Source: Aphanocapsa lilacina HA4352-LM1 (lineage in GTDB: Bacteria > Cyanobacteriota > Cyanobacteriia > Gloeobacterales > Gloeobacteraceae). From it: 64,000 nt of DNA. Shown here in pieces: positions 47,457-57,100 of the stretch; the stretch's first letter is position 1; every line of letters starts with the position of its first letter. The position numbers were made by a program, and so were the translations under genes. Where the stretch lies: NCBI GenBank assembly GCA_019359725.1, contig JAHHGR010000004.1, forward strand, positions 1-64,000, in the 5' to 3' direction. The notes under the pieces are model-generated. The model did no database searches. It worked only from the letters and a program-made list of their open reading frames with translations, and was not told where the DNA came from.

Positions 47457-48467
47457 TCAAGGCACCAGGATGAACTTGCCGATGTGTGCGCCCTGCTCCA
47501 TCCGTGCGTGGGCTTCGCGGACGTCCCGCAGCGGGAAGATTCCCGCTATCGGCAGCGCGTAGGTACCATCTGCAAACCGATCGAGAACGTGTTGGTAGGC
47601 CCTTTGCACCGGCTCGCTTCCCAGGGCGCTCAATTCGTCGAGCAGCCACCCGCGCAGGGCGGCGCGCTTGCGAATCAGCGGTGTGACATCCAGCACGTCC
47701 GGTTTGCCCAGCAGGCCGTAGATCCAGATCGTTCCGCCCTGTGCGAGCAGGTGGATCGCCGATTGCAACAACGGCCCGGCCCCCACGGGGTCGAAGACCA
47801 CATCGACGACGCCGTTGTCGGTGAGCTTTTTGACCTGCTTGCGCCACTGGCGTTCGCTGGTGCACACGATATGGGCGTAGGCGGATTCGCCCATCGCCCG
47901 CAGCTTTTCGCACTTGAGGGCGCTGGTCGTGGTGCCGATCGCCACGCCGCCATGGTGGCGGACGATCTGGGCGGCGGCGATGGCGACGCTGCTGCTCGCG
48001 GCGGGCAACAGCACCACTTGACCGGCTCTGAGGCCCTGGCGCCAGATAAGACAACTCCAGGCCGTCAGGTACGCCAGCCAGAGCGCCCCCAGCAGCTGGT
48101 CGGGCAGGGCGTCGGGGGCAATCACCGTCTGTGCGGCGCTCGTCAAGTAGTGCGTGCCGTAGGTTCCAACCCGGCCCTCAGGGTGGACCGGCGCGTCGAG
48201 GCTGAGCAGCACCCGTTGGCCGACGTGCCGGTCGTGCACTGCGGGCCCGACAGCCTCGATATAGCCGCCACCTTCCAGGCCGGGGGTGAAGGGCGGCTCT
48301 CCTGAAGAAAGCCGGTACTCGCCGCGGCGCGCCATCAAGTCGGCGTGGTTCATGCCGATGCTGGTCAGCCGCACCAGCACCTGCTGCCCGGTCGGGCAGG
48401 GATCGGGCAAGGCGGCCAGGTGCAGCCGGTCGACCCCCCCGAACGCTTCGACGATTACTTTTTGCAT
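47457..48467 (-). CDS. Zinc-independent quinone-oxidoreductase-type reductase (MDR family)
   Basis: A 336-residue medium-chain dehydrogenase/reductase of the quinone oxidoreductase subgroup. It has VRLTSIGMNHADLMARRGEY, the substrate lobe GLEGGGYIEAVG and the nucleotide-binding region around VVLLPAASSSVAIAAAQIVRHHGG, with a divergent glycine motif. The structural zinc Cys set is absent. In lipid and polyketide clusters such enzymes can act as trans enoyl reductases. Its ATG overlaps the ligase stop by 13 bp. Confidence 0.85.
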   Translation of the reverse strand: MQKVIVEAFGGVDRLHLAALPDPCPTGQQVLVRLTSIGMNHADLMARRGEYRLSSGEPPFTPGLEGGGYIEAVGPAVHDRHVGQRVLLSLDAPVHPEGRVGTYGTHYLTSAAQTVIAPDALPDQLLGALWLAYLTAWSCLIWRQGLRAGQVVLLPAASSSVAIAAAQIVRHHGGVAIGTTTSALKCEKLRAMGESAYAHIVCTSERQWRKQVKKLTDNGVVDVVFDPVGAGPLLQSAIHLLAQGGTIWIYGLLGKPDVLDVTPLIRKRAALRGWLLDELSALGSEPVQRAYQHVLDRFADGTYALPIAGIFPLRDVREAHARMEQGAHIGKFILVP

Positions 48468-50053
48468 GGCAAGGCTCCCGCAGCCGCCGGCGCGCCGCCG
48501 TTGGCATGGTGCTCGACCTCGACGCCGCTCGCCTCGGGGTCGGCGGCCACGGCCTGCGGGCGCAACCGGCGCTTGAGGATCCGGCCTGTGGGCGATTTGG
48601 GCAGCGCCTCCACCACCGTGAGCCGCCGCGGCACTTTGATCGGGGCGAGTTGCGAGCGGGCGTAGTGCACAAGCTCGGCCTCCCCGACCGTCGCTCCTTC
48701 GTGCAGGCTCACGTAGGCGTGGACAACCTCGCCCTTGTCGGGGTCCGGGTCGCCCACGACGGCGGCTTCGCGCACCGCCCGGTGGCTGAGCAGGACTTTT
48801 TCGACCTCCTGGGAATAGACATTCTGGCCGCTGACGATGATCACATCTTTGATGCGGTCGACCACAAAGTAGTACCCATCCGCGTCCCGATAGCCCAGAT
48901 CCCCCGAGCGCAACCAGCCGTCTAGAAATACCGCTGCGCTCGCCTCCGGCCGGTTGTGGTAGCCCTTGAAGACATGGGGGCCGCGGATCAACAACTCGCC
49001 CACCTGGCCCTCGCCCAGCAAGGCACCGGTTTGCGGGTCGCAGACGGCCAGTTCCGGTCCCCCCGGCAGGGGCTTGCCGATCGAGCCGGGCCGGACCGGG
49101 CCGGGCAGGGGATTGAGGGTGGTGCTGCTGACGCATTCGGTGAGGCCGTAGCCCTGGCGGACGATATCCCCGAAGCGGGCGCGAAAGTCCGCCTCCACCT
49201 GGGGGTGCAGGGCGCTGCCGCCGCAACAGACGCAGCGCAGGTTCTCCGTCAGCCGAAAGTCCGCCGGAAAACGCAGCAGCGTCGAGAGCAGATTCGGCAC
49301 GGCGATCAAAAAGCTCAAGCGCGGATCGCGCAGGTGCTCCATCAGACGCTTGGGGGTGAGGCGGTGCTCGAAGGTGACCGACGCTCCCATCAGCGCAAAG
49401 AGCACCAGGGCCACCATGCATCCGAACGAATGGAACAACGGCAGGACACACAGCAGGTGGTCCTTCGGCGTGCCCTCGATGGCTATCCGGCTGCTCTGGG
49501 CGATGGCCCAGAAGTTGCCGTGGGTGAGCAGGGCGGCTTTCGGTTCACCGGTGGTTCCGGAAGTGTACAGCAGCGCGGCGGTATCCGTCGGGTGGAGCCG
49601 CAGGATGCCGCTGCGCCCGGCAGTCGCCGTCAGCTCGACAAAGCTCAGATCCCCGGCCGGAACCTCGCCGCCCACGACGATAAAAGTCAACATCGGTGGC
49701 AGACAGCGCAGCGGCGCCAGGGTTGGCAGCAAATCGGCGGTGGTGATCACCGCCTGGGCCTGCGAATCGAGCAAGATATGGCGCAACTCGCGCAGGGTCA
49801 GTTGGGGATTGATCAGTACGGGTTGCGCCCCCAACCACCACAGGCCGTACATGGCCAGGCCGTATTCGGGAAGATTCGGCAGCATCACGGCGATCCGGCA
49901 ACCGGGGGCGTACCCGAGCCGCCGCAGGCCGGTCGCCAAATTTTCGCTCGCGCGCACCACCTGGTTGTAGGTATAGGAGCGGCCGTCGCCGGTGAAGAGA
50001 GTTTTGCAGGGCGTATTTTCGAGCCCCTCATCCAGGATGTAGGCAAGATTCAT
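48455..50053 (-). CDS. Acyl-CoA ligase
   Basis: A 532-residue ANL enzyme of the long-chain acyl-CoA synthetase type: LLYTSGTTGEPKAALLTHGNFW, RQGYGLTECVSST, WLRSGDLGYRDADGY and KSPTGRILKR. It lacks the FAAL insertion, so CoA ester formation is the likelier reaction, though loading of an ACP cannot be excluded. ATG 50053 overlaps the PPTase stop (ATGA). It may activate a starter acid or recycle a released product. Confidence 0.9.
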   Translation of the reverse strand: MNLAYILDEGLENTPCKTLFTGDGRSYTYNQVVRASENLATGLRRLGYAPGCRIAVMLPNLPEYGLAMYGLWWLGAQPVLINPQLTLRELRHILLDSQAQAVITTADLLPTLAPLRCLPPMLTFIVVGGEVPAGDLSFVELTATAGRSGILRLHPTDTAALLYTSGTTGEPKAALLTHGNFWAIAQSSRIAIEGTPKDHLLCVLPLFHSFGCMVALVLFALMGASVTFEHRLTPKRLMEHLRDPRLSFLIAVPNLLSTLLRFPADFRLTENLRCVCCGGSALHPQVEADFRARFGDIVRQGYGLTECVSSTTLNPLPGPVRPGSIGKPLPGGPELAVCDPQTGALLGEGQVGELLIRGPHVFKGYHNRPEASAAVFLDGWLRSGDLGYRDADGYYFVVDRIKDVIIVSGQNVYSQEVEKVLLSHRAVREAAVVGDPDPDKGEVVHAYVSLHEGATVGEAELVHYARSQLAPIKVPRRLTVVEALPKSPTGRILKRRLRPQAVAADPEASGVEVEHHANGGAPAAAGALPCKK

Positions 50054-50817
50054 CGCGGCGATCTCCTTGAAATCGGCTCCGGGCTGTGCCAGCAGTGCAC
50101 CTGCCCGCTCGAACCTTCCACAGCCAGAGCTGCCGGATAATCCGGCCAGGGCAACAGGTCCAACAGCACCCAGCGCCCGGCTTCTCCAGATTCCTCCCGG
50201 CTTTGCAGGAGTGCTGCCGGTGCGTCCGGTGCGAGCGAAACTGTGTAGCGGTCAGGAGCAAGCGCGAAGCCATATCCCCTGGCTTTGGCGTAGGCCTCTT
50301 TGCGCGTCCAGCAACGAAAAAAAGCGGCGCGGCGCTGGTAGGGAGCGAGGGCTTTGAATACCCGGTTTTCGTCCTCGGAGAACGCGACGCGCGCAAGCTG
50401 ATCGAAATTGGCAAGCGGTCGATCCCATTCGAGATCGACGCCGACCTCCCGCCCGCAGCTAAAGGCGTACACGGCCTTTCCCTGGCTGTGGGACAGATTG
50501 AAGCGCAACGGGTGCGCCCCGTCGGTCAGCAGCGGTTTGCCGTGCGCTCCGTAGCTGATCGGCACGCAAGCCGGTTCGCTCTGCAGATATAGTCCCAGTA
50601 GCATCCGCAGTGTGGCGCGGCCGACGATGAAGCGCCGGCGGTGCTGCTCGAAGCAGAAGCGTTCCGCCCGGCTCTGTTCCTGCGGGCACAGGGTGCGCTC
50701 CAGCGCCGGCAGGGAAGCGGCGGGCCAATCGAGATCCGCCTGCCAGATGTGCACCGCGGCCGCGGTCAGCACCGGCGGGGCGGCAGTCGGCCGCCACGGG
50801 GCTTCAATAGCGACCAT
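50050..50817 (-). CDS. Sfp-type 4'-phosphopantetheinyl transferase
   Basis: Activates carrier proteins by adding the CoA-derived arm. It has 255 residues. Motifs are RFNLSHSQGKAVYAF, VGVDLEWDR with the metal-binding Asp and Glu, and FFRCWTRKEAYAKARGYGFA. It resembles the HetI/Sfp group of cyanobacteria. It is placed within the operon, so the cluster provides its own carrier activation. The start at 50817 overlaps the preceding FAD gene by 14 bp. Confidence 0.93.
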   Translation of the reverse strand: MVAIEAPWRPTAAPPVLTAAAVHIWQADLDWPAASLPALERTLCPQEQSRAERFCFEQHRRRFIVGRATLRMLLGLYLQSEPACVPISYGAHGKPLLTDGAHPLRFNLSHSQGKAVYAFSCGREVGVDLEWDRPLANFDQLARVAFSEDENRVFKALAPYQRRAAFFRCWTRKEAYAKARGYGFALAPDRYTVSLAPDAPAALLQSREESGEAGRWVLLDLLPWPDYPAALAVEGSSGQVHCWHSPEPISRRSPR

Positions 50818-52282
50818 CGGGCGAGGCTGGTCCGGCCAGCGCCGAAGGGTCGACGGTGCGCATCGGGGTGGAGAAACCGCCCGGTGGGGACGGGCTGTCG
50901 GCGGGCTGCCGGCGGAAAGCTTTGGCGAGTACCCCGGCGGCGATCTCCGGTTGGAAGAATACCCCCGGCGGTTTGAGCATGTTGACCACCTCGATGTAGG
51001 TGGTGAACATACTGGCCTTTTCGGTAGCGAGCATCTGCACGCGGTCCATGTACCAGTGCATGAATCGGGTGCGCATCGAGCGCTGCCCCCCTTCGGTGAC
51101 CGGATAACGAAAGTCCTCGCCCGTGGCCATCAGCCAGGGATAGATGTTTAGTTCGGCGAGGTTCTTCTGGAAGCGCTGCCCCAAACCGGTCAGCTCGGCG
51201 CCGGGTTGCTCGTGCAAACAGCGCTCCAGCAACAGCGCCCCCCGCCCGGCCATCGTGATCCCCTGGCCGTAGAGGGGGTTGAAGGCGCAGGTGGCGTCCC
51301 CGAGCACCACCAGCCGTTCGGGCCAGCGCGCCAGCCGTTCGTAGTGGCGCAGACAGTTCTCGGCATTCTGGAAACCATAGATAGGCGAGACGGGCCGGGC
51401 GCCCTGGATGGTCTCGTACAGCAGCGGGCTGCGCAAAGAGCGCGCGAACTCCAGATAGCCGGCCTCATCGGTGGGTGGATAGTCCCGGGCTCCACCGCCC
51501 AGGGTGACGATCCAGCGATCGCCCTCGAGCGGAAAGAGCGCGCCCCCGCGCAACATCGCGGGGGGTTTGCGAAAGACGTTCAGGGATTTCCACTGACCGT
51601 GGAAGTTCTCGGGGCGGGCGTAGTAGCGGGTGGCATAGCCCATGAAGGCGTTGATTTTGGTCTGTGCGAGGGAGCCGTAGCCGAGCGCTTCCAGCCACTG
51701 CGGCATCCGGGTGTTCCGCCCGCTCGCATCGACGACCAGGTCGGCACTCAACGATTCGACCGCGCCGGGAGTGCTCTCGGCGCGCTGGCTGCAGCGGACC
51801 CGCACCCCGCTGATGCGGCTGCGGCCAGGATCGCTCAACAGTTCAACGACTTCGGTTGTGGTCTGAAAAGCGATGTTCTTGATGTTCCGGACGCGCCTGC
51901 GCACGCACCACTCCAGCAGATCCCGGCTCAAGGAGTAGGTGCGCAGACCGCTGTAGTAGCGCGGAGCCCAGCCGGCCGGCAAAAACCAGAGCGCCTCCGC
52001 ACCCCATTCGAGGGGCACAGCGCCGCCCGCCTGCAAATCGGCTTCGATGCCCGGCAACAATTGCTCCAGGATCATCAGCCCCCGGGCCAGCAACAGGTGA
52101 AAATGGCGAGCCTGGGGTACCCCTTTGCGAAATTCGGGCTGATCTGCGAGGCGATCGCGCTCGAGAATGCTCACCCGCTCGAAGTGGGGAGCGAGCACCC
52201 GGGCGGCCAGCAGGCCGGCGATGCTGCCGCCGATGACGACGGCGTGCCGACGGGCGGGGGGGGCAGTGGTAAGGTCAAACAT
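50804..52282 (-). CDS. FAD-dependent monooxygenase
   Basis: A 492-residue flavoprotein with Rossmann motif HAVVIGGSIAGLLAARVL, SILERDRL, the middle DLVVDASGRNTRMP, and LVVLGDATCAFNPLYGQGITMAGRGA, the GD motif of class A (PHBH-like) enzymes. The tryptophan halogenase WxWxIP motif is absent. It could hydroxylate or epoxidise an unsaturated chain. ATG 52282 (MFDLTTAPP) is preceded by an agga-type site; the longer frame is not used. Confidence 0.88.
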   Translation of the reverse strand: MFDLTTAPPARRHAVVIGGSIAGLLAARVLAPHFERVSILERDRLADQPEFRKGVPQARHFHLLLARGLMILEQLLPGIEADLQAGGAVPLEWGAEALWFLPAGWAPRYYSGLRTYSLSRDLLEWCVRRRVRNIKNIAFQTTTEVVELLSDPGRSRISGVRVRCSQRAESTPGAVESLSADLVVDASGRNTRMPQWLEALGYGSLAQTKINAFMGYATRYYARPENFHGQWKSLNVFRKPPAMLRGGALFPLEGDRWIVTLGGGARDYPPTDEAGYLEFARSLRSPLLYETIQGARPVSPIYGFQNAENCLRHYERLARWPERLVVLGDATCAFNPLYGQGITMAGRGALLLERCLHEQPGAELTGLGQRFQKNLAELNIYPWLMATGEDFRYPVTEGGQRSMRTRFMHWYMDRVQMLATEKASMFTTYIEVVNMLKPPGVFFQPEIAAGVLAKAFRRQPADSPSPPGGFSTPMRTVDPSALAGPASPDGRY

Positions 52283-52323
52283 CAAAGTGGTTCCTGCGTT
52301 GGTAAAATGGCGCGAAAACGGTC

Positions 52324-54078
52324 CTATTGGCTGCACCAGGCTTCGAGGGTACCGGCCAGGTAGCGCGCCCGCGCTCCGAGGCGCTGAATTTTGCCGATGG
52401 CGGTCTTGGGCAATGTTCCGGGTTTGAGCAGCACCACGGTGGGCCGCAGACCGTGCTGCTCGGCGACGGCCCGCTGGACGGCGCTTACGATTGACTTTGC
52501 CGCCGACACTGGCACCGGATCGTCGTCGGCCAGTTCTGCGGCCACCACCAGCCGCTCTTCACCGTCCGATGCGATCGAAAAGGCGGCGCTGGAGTTGGGC
52601 CGCAGGGCCGGATGGCTCGTCTGCACCGTCAATTCGATGTCCTGCGGGTAGTGGTTGCGGCCGCTGATGATGATGAGCTCTTTGCAGCGCCCGGTGAGAA
52701 AAAAGTGGCCGTCGGCGATAAAGCCCAGATCTCCCGTGCGCAAAAACGGGCCTTCGGCGCAATCGGCGATCCGGGCTGCGAAGGTCGCCTGGGAGATGTC
52801 CGGTTTTTGCCAGTAGCCGCTTGCGACACTGCCGCCGGCCACCCAGATTTCGCCGATCTCGCCCGGCTGACAGCGCCGCCGGGTTTCGGGGTGGACGACG
52901 GCGATGGTCGGGTCCTGGTCGTACAGTTCGAACCCGGCCACTTTGATCGCCTCGGCCTGGCCGGGGGGGGCATCGACGGCGCGGCCCGCCCCCAGGTGGG
53001 CCTTGTCGAGGGCTTTGACTTTTGGGCGTTCGGACTTGCGGCCGACGGAGACCATCAGGACGCTTTCCGCCAGGCCGTAACCGGGCACGAACGTCTCGGG
53101 GCGAAACCCGCAGGGGGCGAAGGCGGCGCTAAAGCGCTCCAGCAAGTCGCACTGGATGGGTTCACCGCCGATAATCGCCACCTCCCAACTGCTCAGGTCC
53201 AGTTCGCCGCGCTGTTCGGGCGGAATTTCTTTGATGCAGAGGTTGAAGCCGAAGTTGGGGCCTGCCGCCCCCCGGCCCCGGTAGCGCGAGATAGCCCTCA
53301 ACCAGCGCAACGGCCGCTGCAAAAAAGCGGCCGGCGGCATCAGCACGCTCAGATAACCGACGTAGACCGGTTGCACCACCGCGGACATCAAAGCCAGGTT
53401 GTGGTGCAAAGGCAGCCAGGTCACCCAGGTGGATTGCTCGGTGTGGTGGCAGGCGGTCTGGATCAGCTTCTGGTTGTGCAGGACGTTGGCGTGGGTGAGC
53501 ATGACGCCCTTCGGAGCGGCTGTGGAACCCGAGGTGTACTGCAGCAGCGCGATGGAAGCACTCTCTACCTGCGGGGGGCGCCACGGTTCGGCCGGTGTCT
53601 CGGGCAACTGGTCGGTGCACAGCCACTGCAGCGGCTGCCGCGCTTCGCCGCCGGCCGGTTGGGAGTGGACGAGCGCGTGCACGCCGGTGGTGGTGAGCAC
53701 CCAGCGCGCCTGGGCGTCGCGGATCACCCCGTGCAGACCCGCGAGACTCTTCTCCAGTTGCATCGGATCGGGCGGGTAGGCCGGTGCGGCGATCACACCT
53801 GCGTACAGGCAACCGTAGAAGGCGGCCACATAGTCCAATCCTGTCGGATAGAGCAGCACCGCCCGTTCACCGGCGGCGGCAAAAGTCTGCAGATGGGCTG
53901 CGATCGCCCGGGCGCGCCGATCGAGTTCGCCGTAGGTGAGGTTGCTCTGCTGCGTCTCGCCGTCGGCCAAGAAGGTGAAGGCGAGTCTTTCGGGCTGCTG
54001 GACTGCCCGGCGCTGCAGCATTGCGACGAGCGTCGTCGGTTGGGCGGCAATGGACGGATTGTCGAGTAGGTTGACCAT
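52324..54078 (-). CDS. Fatty acyl-AMP ligase (FAAL), first copy
   Basis: A 584-residue FAAL: LLQYTSGSTAAPKGVMLTHANVLHN, GYGLAESVLM, FLRTGDLGFI, RNHYPQDIE and TLPKTAIGKIQR. The FAAL-type hydrophobic stretch AAFYGCLYAGVIAAPAYPPD is clear. It follows the large synthase by 42 bp, so it may load the starter onto that synthase or onto the ACP at 60283. It is only moderately similar to the second FAAL, so this is not a recent duplicate. Confidence 0.93.
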   Translation of the reverse strand: MVNLLDNPSIAAQPTTLVAMLQRRAVQQPERLAFTFLADGETQQSNLTYGELDRRARAIAAHLQTFAAAGERAVLLYPTGLDYVAAFYGCLYAGVIAAPAYPPDPMQLEKSLAGLHGVIRDAQARWVLTTTGVHALVHSQPAGGEARQPLQWLCTDQLPETPAEPWRPPQVESASIALLQYTSGSTAAPKGVMLTHANVLHNQKLIQTACHHTEQSTWVTWLPLHHNLALMSAVVQPVYVGYLSVLMPPAAFLQRPLRWLRAISRYRGRGAAGPNFGFNLCIKEIPPEQRGELDLSSWEVAIIGGEPIQCDLLERFSAAFAPCGFRPETFVPGYGLAESVLMVSVGRKSERPKVKALDKAHLGAGRAVDAPPGQAEAIKVAGFELYDQDPTIAVVHPETRRRCQPGEIGEIWVAGGSVASGYWQKPDISQATFAARIADCAEGPFLRTGDLGFIADGHFFLTGRCKELIIISGRNHYPQDIELTVQTSHPALRPNSSAAFSIASDGEERLVVAAELADDDPVPVSAAKSIVSAVQRAVAEQHGLRPTVVLLKPGTLPKTAIGKIQRLGARARYLAGTLEAWCSQ

Positions 54079-54120
54079 GGTTTGGCTCTGAAATCACGAC
54101 ATTTTGGGCGGGGGCCGCCG

Positions 54121-57100
54121 CTAGTGGGCGCTCGGGGCGGCGAGCAAGCCCGCAGCGACCGCCCCGAGCACCGCCTCGCGGGCGCTCTCGAGGAAGATGT
54201 GGTTGCCTGCAAACATCTCCAGCTGGAAGGCGCCGTTGGTGTGGGCGGACCAGGCAGCCAACGACTCGCGGTCGACGACGGCGTCCTGCAGGCCGCCAAA
54301 GGCGGTGATCGGGCAATCGAGGGGCGGCTCCTCGGTGTAGAGGTGGGTGCTCAGGAGGCAGGCGTCCGCCCGCACCCGCGGCAGCAGGACCTGCATGAAT
54401 TCGGCATTGTCCATCAGCGACTGGGGTGCACTGATAACGCGCGGGATCTCCTCGCGGAGCCTGGCGTCCGTCCAGCCGGACACCCCGGTGCCCTGGGACG
54501 GCGTGCGCAGGTGCGGCGCATAGTAGGCGGCGGCAAACAGATGAACCGGCAGCGCGCCGGATTGGCGGCGCAGCCGCCGGGCCAGTTCGAAGCAGACCAG
54601 CGCCCCCAGGCTGTGGCCGTAGAAGGCAAACGGCCGATCCAGCTCGGGGCCTATCTGCTCGGCCAGGGTCGCAATCAGCGCGAAGAAATCCGCCACGGGC
54701 GGCTCTTCGAGCCGCTCCTCGCGCCCCGGCAATTGAATGGCGCAGACTTCGACATCGGCAGGCAAACCCTCCGGCCATTGCCGAAAAGTCGAGGCGCCGC
54801 CGCCTAGATAGTGGAAGCAGAACAGGCGCAACCGCGCGCCGGGATTCGGTCGGGGGCGCACCAGCCAGGGGTTGTCCCGTCCGGCGGCGGTTTGGGAGGT
54901 TGGGACCGCCGGCGCATCGGCGGCAACCTGCTGCGCCAGTTTCCAGGCGAGCTGGGAGAGGCTGGGATTTTGCAACAGCAGCACCACCGGCACATTCACC
55001 CCCAGCTCACCTTCGATCCGTCGCTTGAGTTCGGTGGTCATCAACGAATCGAGACCCAGTTCGTTGACCGGTTGCTCCAGATCGAAACTGTGGGAGGGAG
55101 CGAGCCCCAGCACCTGGGCCAACTGCCCGCGCAGGTGGGTCAGCAAAAGGGCATAGCAGGGCTCAAAACCGATCGAGCGCAACTGTTGGGCCAGTTCGGC
55201 GCCGCCGCTTGGAGCTTGAACCGCCGCGCTCTGCCGGGGTTGAACCTCCCGGGCGATTTGCCTGAGCAAGGACGGCAGGCGGCCCGGCAGGAACGGTTGC
55301 ACAAACTTTGCCCACCGCACCGGCAGCACGCCAAGCTGGGCGGGAACGGCCTGGCGGAGCATCCATTCGAGGGCCTTGAGTCCGCGCTGGACCGGGATGG
55401 CGCTCACCCCCTGGGCGGCGATCCGCTCCTGATGCCGGCGGCTGAGGGCGGCGGCCATGCCGCCTTCGGCCCAGGGTCCCCAGTTGATACTGAGGGCGGG
55501 CAGGCCCAGGGCGCGGCGGTGATGGGCCAGCGCGTCCAGACAGGCGTTCGCCGCCGCGTAATTGCCCTGTCCCGGGGAGCCCAATAGACCGGCCACCGAA
55601 GAGAACAGCACAAAAAAGTCCAGATCGAGCTGGCGGGTGAGCGTGTGCAAATGCCAGGCTCCCTGCACCTTCGGGGCGAGGACGGCGGCAAAGCGTTCGC
55701 GGTTTTGCTGGACCAGCAGGCCGTCGTCGAGCACCCCCGCCGCGTGCACGATCCCGCGCAGCGGCGGCAGCCCATCGCCGAAATGCTCCAGGACAGCCTG
55801 CGCTTGGTGCGGGTCGCAGATGTCCGCCTGCAGAACGCAGATCTGGGCTCCAAGCTTCCTGAGGCCGGCAAGAGCAGCTTCGGCCTCGGGCGAGGGGGCG
55901 CGTCGGCCCACCAGCGCCAGGTGCCTGGCGCCCTGCTCGACCATCCACCGCGCCACCTGCAGACCGAGATTGCCCAGCCCGCCGGTCACCAGATAGCCGC
56001 CGCTCTCCCAATCGGGGGGGGCGCTCGCGGCGGTCCGGCCCTGGCGGGTCTGCACCAGGCGGGCCGCCAGCCGTTCCTCCCCGCGCCAGGCCACGTGATC
56101 TTCGCCATCCGGCGCCTGCAGTTGAGCGAGCAACCGGGCGGCCTCGTCGCGGCCGGGCTCGACATCGAGATCCACAAGCCCTCCCCAGAGTTCCGGGTGT
56201 TCCAGGGCGATCACCCGACCCAGACCCCACAGGGCGTTGTGCTCCACCGCGCGCTCGCCAAGGGGTTGTCCGAGCGCCTGGGTCCCCCGGGTGACCAGCC
56301 ACAGCGGTGCCTGGCTTTCGGCGAGCACCAGCGCCTGGACCAGATGCAGCGCACTTTCCCAGAGCGCTGGTCCGCTCGCCTCCTCCAAGCTCCACAGGTG
56401 CACAACCCCCAGCAGCGGCAGGCCGTTGCAGCTTGCGATCTCCCGCAAAAGCCGCCGAAAATCCTCCGGCTTTTGCCCGTTGAGCGCGTAGTGCCGAGCG
56501 GGCTCCAAAATTGCGAACTGCTCGGAGGCAACCACGCGGACGCTGCTGTGGCCCTGCGCCTCCAACCGGGTGGCCAGGTCCGCTCCCAGAGCGCTGTTGC
56601 CGCTCAGCACAATCCAACGGCCCGGCGGCCGGGTTGCGATTTGGGGGGCAGGCAAAGGCAGCGGTTGCCAGGCGAGTTCGTAGAACCAGTCGTTCGACTG
56701 CATGATGTTGAGCAGGGCTTCGCGCGAAGCGCGCTTCATCAACAGACCGTCGATTTCGAGCACCACCCGGTCCTGTGCGTCGTAGAGCACATAGTCCCCG
56801 GTGAGCGTGCCGCTCTGCTGCTGCTCGCGCGGGCGCATCCGCACGTGGCTGCGCAGCTGTCCGCGCGCCGGGCTGCCGTGGTAGCGGATCCGCTCGAAAT
56901 GCACCGGAATGTGCACGTCGTTGCCATGGAACGCCTGCTCGCCCGCCGTGGGCAATGCACCCGCCAGCACCTGCAAACAGGAATCGAGCATCACCGGATG
57001 GATCTGGTAGAGCAAGGCTTCTGCCTCCAGACCCTCCGGCAGTTGCAGGTACCCCAGGGCTTCTCCGTCGCGACGCTCCACCTGACGGACTCCTTGAAGC

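Noticed and set aside
47457-49451. 664-codon open frame joining an N-terminal extension to the quinone-oxidoreductase-type reductase
   Set aside because: The extension overlaps the ligase gene out of frame and has low-complexity sequence. The real start is the ATG at 48467.
50804-52282. Flavin-dependent halogenase
   Set aside because: The FAD motifs fit, but the WxWxIP halogenase motif is absent, so monooxygenase is the safer call.
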